Below, in pieces: positions 23,001-36,100 of a stretch of 64,000 nucleotides of DNA (its first letter is position 1; each line of letters begins with the position of its first letter). The translations under genes and the position numbers were made by a program. The DNA is from Siphonodentalium dalli (taxonomy: Eukaryota > Mollusca > Scaphopoda > Gadilida > Siphonodentaliidae). The stretch is from contig CP136062.1 in NCBI GenBank assembly GCA_032622095.1, forward strand, positions 151,398,875 to 151,462,874, given 5' to 3'. The notes under the pieces are model-generated. The model saw nothing but the letters and a program-made list of their open reading frames with translations, did no database searches and was not told the origin of the DNA.

Positions 23001-26000
23001 ATATTGATAGCAGCCAATATGCAACAATAAATATCAATAATTAATCAATAATTAATCAATAATTAATCAATAACGATCATTTTATGTAATAATAAACTCT
23101 TCAAACGGTGTTTGTGTCAACAAATGCGTTTTGTTTTGTGTTACGTCATTCGTCGTATTTGACCCGGAACTCGGCTGAAGGTTAGGCTATTCAGCCTATT
23201 GCGTCGAATTACGTAATCGCGTTTTGAATGTCTCTCTTTCCCCGCACGATAAAAAGAGGTTTTCGCACGAACCAAAAATGATAAAACTTCCCAATTATAA
23301 GTAAAAATACCCAAATGAAGGAGTCTACGTAGGTCCCGAAGGAGTCTATAGACTCTTTGATGTAGAGTTCTGATGGAGAAAATGTAGGTCGATCTATTTT
23401 TATCATAACTCTGACGTATTTTGACCTGGGAGAAAAAATCGAAATCGAGGCTCACTACGAGCATGCCAGTTTTAAATATAGAAACAGGGAATCCCGACAT
23501 AATGGCGATATCGGCGACAAACAAATAATCGAAAACAACACATAAAATAAACATAGCAAAAACGCGGCACAGTAAAAATGTCAGAACGCCACGAGGTTTT
23601 ACGTCGTTTTTGGTGACGTCATGGAGTGAAACGGAGTAGGGTGACACCAACGTACGAATCTGTCTGATCGCCATACTGTTGCGCGAGCGCACGTAATCGT
23701 GATACTCATCTACTCGAAACCACGTGATTCGATCCCCACCGTCGGAAAAGAAATGGTTAAAATATACGCGATCCGATGCACTAACTCCGGTGCAGCAGGC
23801 ATGTCATCAGCGACATGTCACCTACAAGCGATGACTAGATCATGCCACGAATATGTAATCTATAGCTACATGTGCCCATAGAGATCATACTCCACCAGTA
23901 CAAAACATGGGATCTTTTTGATGTGCTGACCGGTTCTGAGAGGGAACTTGATAACAAACAAGGCAGGGAATATATGATTTGTTAATACTTGTTCCTAAAA
24001 TCTGCTTTACAGTATGGTGTGATCCCAGCTCGAGATAACATTAATTTTGTGACTTTTATGAGCCGATATCGCAATATAAACATTGAATTAAATACACGGC
24101 AGAAATGCCCTGATCGTAAGCGATGCAAGGCGAAATCGCTCACAAATCGTTCAATTTCGACCTTCTCCTATTGTGAAATACATTATTAAGGAACATGTAT
24201 TAGCTAAGAAATATATTAACCTGCACGGTTTTTTCAGTGTTGTAAACTTCCCTGTCGCAACATCAAAATGTTCCCAGGTTTTTATTTTAACTTGTCCGCC
24301 TAATACGCACACGATTATAGATAGCGAAAGATACCTAATCGGGGTTCACGATTAGATAGCGAAAGATACCTAATCGGGGTTCACGATTAGATAGCGAAAG
24401 ATACTTAATCTGGGTTCACGATAGATAGCGATTGATATTCAATCGGAGTAAAGCGTGCCACGCGAGGTAAGGATTTGTGTTTCGAAATAAGTATCCTGAG
24501 TTAATCGGAAGGGCGATAACTCTATAATATAACGTACTTTACGAAATAACGGTAGTGTTACAGGTCAAAGTTCTGAAGTAGCATTCCATATATGAAATTC
24601 ATGAATATCCCAAAAGCTCAATATATGACATTCATGAATAATCAAAAGCTCCATATATGGAATACTACTCCAGAACTATTACATGTTGCACAAAAACCAC
24701 GGAACGGGGCTGCATGGATGGATCCAATATGGCGGCGACGCAGTGCCAAGACTAAGTCTTATTGGGTGGGTGGGTGTTTGGGTGGGTGGGTGGACTTGAT
24801 TAAGGTTAGTGTACGCTCTTTAAACATACTTCTTCTAATATCTCCGTTAATTTCGCCAATACCTCGATCCGAACCTCGCGTGGCACATGTTACTGCGAGA
24901 TTCATGACATGATTCATATGTACTCGACCGAATGCACTATAATTCCGGTGCAGCAAGCATGTCAATAACGACATGTCACCTGCAGGTGATGACTATAATA
25001 CATTTAGTTTCAAAGAACTTGTTGATGTCTCTATAATTTGTTTACCAGCCAGCCTGTCTGAACATATACGGACGTGACGATTTCTCGGTCAGTCATTTGC
25101 ATGACCAGGAATTATATGAACTGGGTGCATCCGTTATCGAATACCGAGCTTGGGGGGGGGGTATAATTACCGAATGACTAGGGTTCGTGCTGCCACTTGC
25201 CAAAATTGCCAGCGACCAAAAACAAATTCATTTGGCAAAAAAAAAAAATTGGTAAATGGATTTTTCATTTTAGTCCTAACGCCTTCGAAAGTCGCTGACA
25301 AACCGACAAAGCGATCATTTGTAAATTTGCATTCAGATGGGAGGGTGAAACAAAAATATATGTTTTCCGAATTTCTTTGAAAAACATGGCCGCCAGCGGT
25401 CATCCTGGATTTCAGTTTTGAATCCATTATATAAGCACACCCTACAGGCCGATCGTCACCAAACTTCGTATGGATCATCGGGGTCAGCTGCAGACGGGAG
25501 CTTACTATTTTTTCCGAATTTTTAATGAAAAACATGACCGCCGGCACCCATCTTGGAGTTACTCTTTGTATATATGACTAAAATCCTTTAACACACCCTT
25601 CAGGTTACATCTCTCATCCGGTCGTCATCAAACTTCATATGGATCATCAGGGTCACCTCTAGCTGGGAGCTTACCAATTTTTCATAATTCTGTTAAAAAC
25701 ATAGCTGCCAGCGGCCATCTTGGAGTTACTTACTCTTTGTGTGACTAAATCCTTTAAGCAAACCCTGCAAGTCATATCTCTCATCCGATCATCACCAAAT
25801 TGAATATAGGTCATCTGGGTCACCTCTACCTGGGAGCTTACCAATGTTTTCCAATTTCTGATGAAAAACATGGCCGCCGGCAGCCATCTTGGATTTTACT
25901 CTTTGTATGACCAAATCCTTTAGCACACCATACATGTACATGTCACATCTCTCATCCGATCGTCACCAAACTGTACATAGATCTTTGGGGTGACACCCTA

Positions 26001-29000
26001 GATGGGAGCTTACATTTTTCCCCGAAATCTGTTAAAAAACATGGCTACCGATGGCCATCTTGGAGTTACTCTTTGTATATATGACTAAATCCTTTAGCAC
26101 ACCCTACAGGTCATATCTCTCACCCAATAGTCACAAAACTTCATATGGATCTTCGGTGTGACGTCTATAGATGGGAGCTTACCATTTACCCCCGCATTTT
26201 GTTAAAACATGGCTGCCAGCGGCCATCTTGTATTTACTCTTTGTATGACTAAATCCGTTGGGTGGTTAGTATTGCAAAAACAAACCAACTTTTTTACATT
26301 CAATATCGCTCCATTAACTGTAATATTTGAAAATAGCCCCTCTCCAAGTTGAACTTCAGTGACATTGACACTTTTATTGTCACAAGCCAAAGAAAATCAA
26401 AATTACAAAATGTTCTATTTAGATCGCATCACGACCCACTTGGAGTGGATTTCGAATCAGACCATGCATGCTAGTACTGGGTACTCCTGCAAGCTTACCC
26501 AGTGACACGCTGTATATATAGAGGATCTCACATGAGTTTCTATTTTATACGGAATTTATCAACCGAGTTCACTAAATTCGATTTGAGCCGAGGTTTACCG
26601 AGGCTCAAATAGAATTTAGTGGACGAGGTTGATAAATTACGTATAAAATAGGACGAGTGTGAGATACTTTTTATCACATGATCAAATAAACGCGAAGCAA
26701 TGCGAAATATCCATCGAAAACAACGATAAAAACCGCAGCGATCGCAAGTCATTTGAAGAACGATGTGACGTCATCGCACGCGCTGATATTAAACGTGTCT
26801 CTTATCGATAATTATGAAACTGCTTTTATGGGCAAATTATGTGATAAATACTTATATGTGACCCGCCATATCAAATCCAGTCGTAAGTCGGGATTTTTTT
26901 TACCCTGTGCCAATGCATTCTCTTATATAAGAGAATGCATTGGCCTAACAATTTTTTACAATTTTAATAATTTTTTCTTGTATTCTTTAACAATTTTATA
27001 ATTTTACCTATACAGAGCCCCAGACAAACACGAGCAGACGTCACTCTTCTATGTGCTTCTATATATGTGTGGGGCTCCCTGCAGGGTAATGGATGTTTTT
27101 TATTTTATGTCCTAAAAATTGTAAGAAACATTTTTTTTTTTTAAATGATAAAAAATTGTTATGCCAATGCATTCTCTTATATATGCGAGGCGACCTATGG
27201 TCGACTCGCATATATAAGAGAATGCATTGGCACAGGGTAAAAAAAATCCCGACTTACGACTGGATTTGATATGGCGGGTCACATATGTGAATTGTTTTGT
27301 ACATCCTTCACGCAGGCCATGTGCACCGCCGAGAATGTTTGAGGGCGTGTACTTGAAATGCTATATATATATTTGGAGTGTTGTATACTTGTATATGTGC
27401 ACGCAATTGTCAATATGGTCAGGATGTTAGTGAAGTGTTTATATCCAACGAATCAATGGCATGTGAAGGCCTACAATAATATGTCTGGGTGTGTCAAAAT
27501 ATTATCCCGGGCATGGCCGAAACGTAATGACGAAATTCTTGTCTATGCGGTAAACAAATACCGGAAATGGGCAGAACATCGAAAATATCTTCTTGGCAGG
27601 GGGCTCGGTGGCTCATCGGTTAGAGGTCCAACTCCAAGCCGTTTCGCCCTCCAGCGCTGGAAATGAGGGTTCAAATCCATCGTGGACTCTGTAACTCGGA
27701 ATCGTTGCCACACATGGTCGACTAGTTTATCAGCCATTGAAATCACTGTACGATTAGCCGTAAGCGTGCGGATTTTCCCCAACACTAGAACTGGCAATGT
27801 CGTGGTATGGCCTTAGTTGATGAAAGCGACATTAAACCCCAATCAATCAATCAATCAATTAATCTTTTTGGTAAAAGTTGGGAGATTGACACACGCCGTA
27901 ATTCTTGGTGTAAAATTGTAGAAATTGTGACAGGTCGCGAGAATAGTGGACGAGATATTAATATTACGGGTAACATCATCCACGCTTGGGAGCTGCTTGT
28001 CAAACAGACCCATCTGAGCCTCAAACGTTGGGTAGACGTGGACGTTATTTTGTAGAGTATGGACAAAGATGCAAGCTTGTTGAAATTTAACACTGATTAT
28101 GAAGTTATTTTCCTAAATCGCAATTATCAACACTAGATAGTGTTCCATTTAGTTACCATGACTTTAAAGGGAGTCTAGGGACCCAATGCACTACCATTGC
28201 AGTGGTTAAATGTGCAAAAACAAATGTTTAAACCTGTCAAAATATCACCAATAAGTAAACAAGAAGAATATAGAGAAATAGACAAACTATGTTCTTACAT
28301 CATGATTGATATAGTTCTCGAATAATGCAATTTCGCGCGCGTTGAAACCACTGTTATGTAAACAAAACTGTTACTATTTATCAACAAACTTTGCAAATTT
28401 AAGTGAATGTTTCGGATGTTTTATATATATGTGGAGAATGACACTGGGTGGTACCTAAGCTCACATAATGACACTGGGTGGTACCTAAGCTCACATAATG
28501 ACATTGGGCGGTATTTAAGCTGACATGCCATGAGTAAATATGAATTGATTTAATACTAATCGAACACACAATTGGATTGACTAATAAGATTACTGCTTTA
28601 GTTTCGCATTTAGATTGGCTGGACATATTTGACATATATATATATAACTGATTGATGTTCATCTTGGTCTAATTACATGGCTAATTGTCGTACATCCCAC
28701 ACATGCTTGTAAAACATCAATCTTTATTGCGTATAACATATAGGGGTGGTCACATGCCACAGTAATAATGGATGACCAATCATTAACGCATAATCTTACT
28801 ATATTACAGTCACGTGACAGTCACAATATGTGAAGGAATTTATGGACGAAGTCATTAAATGGGCAGCTGACAAAACGATGTCACAAGTTTGCGTCACGTG
28901 ACGAAATATGGGCCACGTAACATAGGTTACACTGGTGTAAATGTTTTCCATGGGCCTCAGTGCTAACGTTTTAGTGTATAGTATTGGCAATATAAATGTT

Positions 29001-30018
29001 GGGTCCAAAATTTTCTTTAAATCTGAAAAATTGACATTTTGGGAAACTTTTTACACAACAAAATCATGTCTGTCTAGCAGGGAATTCGCCTTTAAATCTT
29101 ATGTTTTCGTAACTAGTGTCAGAACCGCATAAAAAAATACAGTCATATTTTAGACCACACCAAAAAATTCAAACTTTACTACAAAGGGTTAATTCCTGTG
29201 CCAATGGTTATTTTACCTATGGGAAATCATAGGGAAGAGGTGTGATGATTTTTTTATGTGAAAAGCACACAAGGCTATTGACCAATCAGGGCCCAGTGTC
29301 TATTTTATTCTCTCCTATATATTCCTCCCGCATCCGCTAGATGTCACTCGGAACCTTATTTACACCAGTGTAACCCATACGGCTTAACATCTTGATAAAG
29401 TCAGAGTGGTGGGGATACGAAGATGAAGCATTTGAATAACTGTCCTTTGATTAATTGTGTGGTAATTAACCAATTATATGCTAAATGAACTCTCCCAGTC
29501 AGTTAAAACGTATACATAGGAATAGTCTATTATTTATTTGCAGGGATGTACAGGTAATATCCGTATGTACAGACGTGTATCTGGTTATATATGTTTACAA
29601 TGCGAATGCATGGACATAATGCATGAACGTTGTAGACAACCCAGTCGTAATGATAAGTCCAGCAAGCATTATATATAACAATATAGAGTCAAATCGAACG
29701 ATATGCAACAATACGTTAGTCTACAACCAGACCACACACACACCCGTATACGACAGATAAAAAACAGAAGGAGTCCTATTTATTGAGGAAAATCTTTAGA
29801 TATTAAGTTCAACAAACGAACTGTGGTCGTTTGTTGAACATATTATCTGAACATTTCCTATGAGGTAACTACTCATGAATGATGCTTTGGTATAGAAATG
29901 TTGATGTTACTGGCATATATATCTCATTCGATTGTGTAATGCTGGATTTGTTATTTCTTCATTTTTGATAACCCATCCATTTGTTTGGCTTATGTATTCA
30001 TAAATAGACTATGAATCC

Positions 30019-30103
<85 letters not shown>

Positions 30104-33100
30104 GATTTAGTTTGTATGCGGTGCACTTTCCTTTTTTATGAATGAATGCATTACCCAATGGTAGAATATCATGAATTAAATATTTAAAGATGCACTATCC
30201 GAACTGACACAATAAAACCACCATTTGTACGTGTACTTATTATGTTCCATAGGCGACAATGTAACTCCCGCCGATGGGTTAATCCTCTTTGAACACTCCA
30301 AAATGGTAAATGTCCCCATCCGATACACCATTTACTGCACAAAAACCATCGGCATAAAAAATACCCAGACCCCTTCCATAACTTCGCGACCACACCCTCT
30401 GGAGATATCGGTTGCTCGGGGAGACACTCCGCAATGTTCCCCTCAAGCCCAGTCATCATTCAAGTGATGTGAAACACTCCGGTAGGGTGATCAAATAGAA
30501 ATGGAGAATAATCTTGTTCAGAGTAGTTATTTTTACAAATAGTATATCTAAATTGACAACACACACCGTCATTCTTATATATTAACTAAATGCAGTGACT
30601 GCCGATGGCGAAATCGTTTTCGATAGTTTATCGCCTATAGGAGCGTCCCGATTCGAGTAGTAAATATTTACAATTTAGCGTAGTTCAGACAATGTTTTCT
30701 ATGGAGTGGTAAAGTCGATTTGCTTGAGATTTTCGGTGATGTTAGTAGAATACTATACATTCCCCCAGTTGGCATATCACCTGAATACTAACTTACCACT
30801 GTTACCAGTTTCACGCACTCGAACAAGTACATAATATGTCTTTAATGTTGTTATGGTAAAATTGAAAATGATATGGTAAAATAGAGAGCGTTTTACTTAT
30901 TCGCGTGACTAATTGTGTTTGCTCTTTCCACTATAATACCAGTATACAATGCGCATGCATATCTGTCAAACGATATCCTGGGGACATAATGTGTGCCTTT
31001 AATATAATTTCGTTTATACGTTTCTTAATGTTATACCTTAGAACTATAATGAAGTGGATGATACACAAACGGATTATATCCAAAACAATTTCGCTGTGTG
31101 ATCTTCCCTTAGTATCTGTATAGGTCAGAACATCAATTACTTCGGGACCCGACCCTTCTTATATGTTTACATTTGCCAAATTCCCGGCTTCGAATCCGAG
31201 CATCTGGGGTGGTGTGGCTAGCTTTATTGTCAAAATAATGTATTTAGATTCAAATAGCGATAAATAGCTCTGTGGTGGAATTCCAGGCACGTTAGATATG
31301 GCAGGTGCACACTGATTCATTGTTATAAGAATCGTGCTGATAAAAATGTCGCGCCGGCGATTCGCGGAAAGTATGATTTACTGCGGACGCCGTATAGCGT
31401 TCTGTTGAATTGAAAGTTTGTTTCTGCTATTCTGCATCAAGCCAATGCATCTTTTCGTGTAAACTTCTAATAATTATTGGGTACAAATCTTGATGTTCTT
31501 GGACTAATAATGATCCATTCTTGTATTGGGTAAGTCGCTATGGGACTATATGACAACAGGCATGACAATTACATTCCCAAATATAGAAAATTACTTATGG
31601 GTAGTTGCCTTTCTAATTGAAAATAATCATTCAATTTCACGAAACGAGAATATTTAAGTTTCCTCTCATGATCTTCATATATGATATCATGGATATATGA
31701 ACAGCACTTTCGAAAAACATCCATTTTGCAGAAGTTCTTGGTACCTGAAATCACTGAATTTTTTAAAATATTGTTCATGCCATAAAAGTGAAGTAAATGA
31801 GGTCATAATATCCATTCTAGACTGCTTCCGATTTCAGTGCAGAAAGATTCGTAATCATTGGTGGGAAATGTTCCGATAATAAGTTCCACAACCAGCATGC
31901 CCAGGAACTACTCACTCGCGGAAAGTATGATTTACTGTGGACGCCGTATAGCGTTCTGTTGAATTGTAAGTTTGGGTCTGCAATTCTGCATCAATTCAAT
32001 GCATCTTTTTTGTAAACTTCTGATAAATATTGGGTACAAATCTTGATTCTTGTATTGGGAAAATCGCTATGGGACTATATGACAACAGGCATGACATTAA
32101 CATTCCCAAATATAGAAAATTACTAATGGGTAGTGGCCTTTCTAATTGAAAATGATTATTAAATTTCACGAATCGAGAATAATTAAGTTTCCTCTCGTGA
32201 GCTTCAGATATGATATCATGGATATATGAACAGCACTTTTTAAAAACATCTATTTTACAGAAGTTCTTGGTACCAGAAATCACTGAATTTTTTTAATATT
32301 GTTCATGCCATAAAAGTGAAGTAATGAGGTCATAATATCCATTCTAGACTGCTTCCGATTTCAGTGCAGAAAGATTCGTAATCATTGGTGGGAAATGTTC
32401 CGATAATAAGTCCCACAACCAGTATGCCCAGGAACTATACTCATTCGCGGAAAGTATAATTTACTGTGGACTAATAATGCCCCATTCTTGTATTGGGTAA
32501 GTCCCATGGGACTATATAACAACAGGCATGACATTAACATTTTAAAATATAGAAAATTACGTATGGGTAGTTGCCTTTCTAAATGAAAATAATCATTAAA
32601 TTCACGAATCGAGAATAATTAAGTCTCCTCTCATGATCTTCAGATATGATATCATGGATATATGAAATGCACTTTTGAAAAACATTTGTTCTTGGAAAAA
32701 GTTCTTGGTACCTGAAAATAGTGAAATTTTTAAATATTGTTCATGCCATAAAAGTTAACCCTTTACCCAACAAAACGGCCAAAACCGGCCAAATAAAGAT
32801 TCAACAGCCTAAAATATCTTCGGTCTGTCTCAATAGAACCATACAAATATGGATATCATTGGAACCGGCTCCTTGACCACATTGTGATAGTTACAGTTAT
32901 GTCCTGTGCCAATGCATTCTCTTAAATATGCGAGTCGACCATAGGTCGCCTCGCATATATAAGAGAATGCATTGGCCTAAAAAAAATTTTTTTAATGTGT
33001 TAAGCCAATGCATTCTCTTATATATGCGAGGCGACCGATGGTCGACTCGCATATATAAGAGAATGCATTGGCACAGGGTCGTTCTGTTGGGTAAAGGGTT

Positions 33101-36100
33101 AAGTGAATAAGGTCATAATATCCAATATAGACGGATCCTTATACATGCATTGGTAGCAAATGTTCAGGTAATAAATTCAACAAATGCCCTGATTGTTTGT
33201 TGAACAAATTGTATGCCGGGAACTACTCATCAATGAGCATTTATTAAAGAAAGGGTTATTGATATCAGACTGCTTCCGATTTAACAGCATATATGTGACC
33301 CGCCATATCAAATCCAGTCGGAAGTCGGGATTTTTTTTACCCTGTGCCAATGCATTCTCTTAAATATGCGAGTCGACCATATGTCGCCTCGCATATATAA
33401 GAGAATGCATTGGCCGAACAATTTTTTACAATTTTAATAATTTGTTCTTGTATTCTTTAACAATTTTATAATTTCACCCATACAGAGCCCCAGACAAACA
33501 TGAGCAGACGACACTCTTCTATATGCGTCTATATATGTGTGGGGCTCCCTGCAGGGTAATGGCTGTTTTTTTTATTTTATGTCCTAAAAATTGTAAGAAA
33601 CATTTATTTTAAAAAAATGATAAACAAATTGTTAGGCCAATGCATTCTCTTATATATGCGAGGCGACCTAAAAGTATGGTCGACTCGCATATATAAGAGA
33701 ATGCATTGGCACAGGGTAAAAAAATCCCGACTTCCGACTGGATTTGATATGGCGGGTCACATTATACAGTTGTCGCCCGTTGTCGAGGGAGACATTGAGA
33801 TTTGTCACCCGCTCGAGAACGGAATGTCTCCCGAGGAGCGAAGCTCCGAGGGAGACATTCCGTTCTCGAGCGGGTGACAAATCTCAATGTCTCCCGAGAA
33901 GAAGGGCAACAACTGTTTTGTTATCCGATTATACCACATAATAAAATCCTTGCCATCCACACGCACGATGTTGCACTGAGTCACGAGTGCTTTCTTTCCC
34001 GATTATGTATATTGTCAGTAAAACTTATCGTCCCATAGCATTTCTGTTCCATAAACGATAGTCAAGTTGTTAATCGTTTGATAATCCGCGTTTATTTACG
34101 ATCAATTTGGTGGTTAAATCGTCAATATCGGTCCATGCAATGTAAACCAATAAGCCATATCATGGACGTATATATACATCGCTGGCCATATAGATTTGTT
34201 CTCGTCTTCTGCAATGTGGCATATTCAATGTCGTCTTGTACGCGCAATTTACTCACGATGTTAATTTCATAACGGCCTTCCACGAAAGCTACTGGGAAGT
34301 TGTCAATTTCATTAATGTACATTCATATATATTTACATACACCTGATATCTCTTCCGATTTCCCCATAGCGTTACGGTAGACACGCCCCCTTATTCAATG
34401 CGTTCATAAACATATGAACGTAACGTGACGTCACTTTCAATGTCGTTCATATGTTTATGAACACATTGGTCCCGGAAATCACCGGGGATTGTCGGACATT
34501 ACCGACTGCTTGAGTATCTAGTCAGCCAATACGCCAAGGATTTGATAGCAAACAATATGTAATAGAGGTTCACGATTGAATGGCTAGTGGCATCTAATCG
34601 CGAGCACGGGTGGCACGAGATGTTCGATTGACTATCAGAATGTTGGTTATCATATAATCCCATATCCCATAATATGTCAAATATAGCGAATTATCGAAAT
34701 ATGAAATACAACGAAAAAGCGAAATATGAAAATACAGCGAAATAGCACGAAAAATCGAAATAGGAAAATACAGCGAAATAGGGTGTAATATAGAGCGAAA
34801 TATAGAAATAGGAAATAATTTTATAAACGAAATAACGGAGATATTTGAAAAAGTGTTTTTGACGAAATAACGGACATATATGGAGAAGTGTTTTAAAGAG
34901 CGTAAGTATATAAATATAAATAATAAACGGCGGATTCAACGTGGTCATGGGTTTTGACCGCGATAAAAAATCAGGAAACTCCGCATGAACCCCTTCGGGG
35001 TTCATGCAGTTTGCTGAATTTTTCTCGCGGTCAAAATCCCATGACCACATTGAAACCGCCGTTCATTTCTTATGTGTCAGTGCTCATGGCGATCCTCACA
35101 TAAAATACTTCTATGATCACATTGCAGACATCGCGGAGGATAAGCGTGCAGTACAATTCATTCGCGACAAACGTATGCATTACGTTGTCTACCAGGAACA
35201 TTTATAACCAACCAACCTCAAGGGATCCTCTCTTTCAATCTTGCATCATAATGTCGACATGAACAAATTGATTCACCGAGATGTTTCGATGTAAAAAGTA
35301 AATAATAACGCTTGTCCAATAAAAATATCAACTTAAAAGTTCGAATATTAGTGTTCACTAAATATATGCAAATTAGCAAACACCACAACCGGCGTGTATT
35401 GCGAATCCGTGGGGTATATAAGATCTATGATTTTTTAGTATGTATAGTGATGTGAAATAGATGAGTTACTGCAGTGTGTGTTTGGAGATATTCTTGCAAT
35501 ATAACATCAGGCGGGCGACAAAAACAATGTCTCCCGGCTCAGCGGGCGACAGTGTGATTTGTCGCCCGGCACGTGACAGGACATGGGCCAATCAGAAGGG
35601 TGGAAAATAGGGAGGAGGATAACAATATACAGTTGTCGCCCGTTGTCTCAATGTCTCCCGAGAAGAAGGGCAACAACTGTTTTGTTATCCGATTATACCA
35701 CATAAAATAGCCTTGTCATCCACACGCACGATGTTGCACTGATCGAGTCATGAGTGCTTTCTTTCCCGATTATGTATATTTTCAGTAACTACTTATCGTC
35801 CCATATGATTTATGTTCCATAAACGATAGTCAAGTTGTTAAGCGTTTGATAATCCGCGTTTATTTACGATCATTTTGGTGGTCAAATCGTCAATATCGGT
35901 CCATGCAATGTAAACCAATAAGCCATATAGGTATGTTCTCGTCTTCTGCAAGGCATATTCAATGTCGTCTTGTGTGCGCAATTTACTCGCGATGTTCATT
36001 TCATAAAGGTCTTCCCCGAAAGCTATTGGGAAGTTGTCAATTTCATTAATGTACATTCATATGTGTCAGTGCTCATGGCGATCCTCACATAAAATACTTC

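Noticed and set aside
23141-23692. 183-codon minus-strand frame
   Set aside because: Overlaps a repeat end, has no recognisable motif or splice context, and its composition is not protein-like over its length.
27601-27680. tRNA gene
   Set aside because: A and B boxes are present but no cloverleaf with paired acceptor ends fits. The unit continues into a body with an (AATC)n tail, so it is a SINE.
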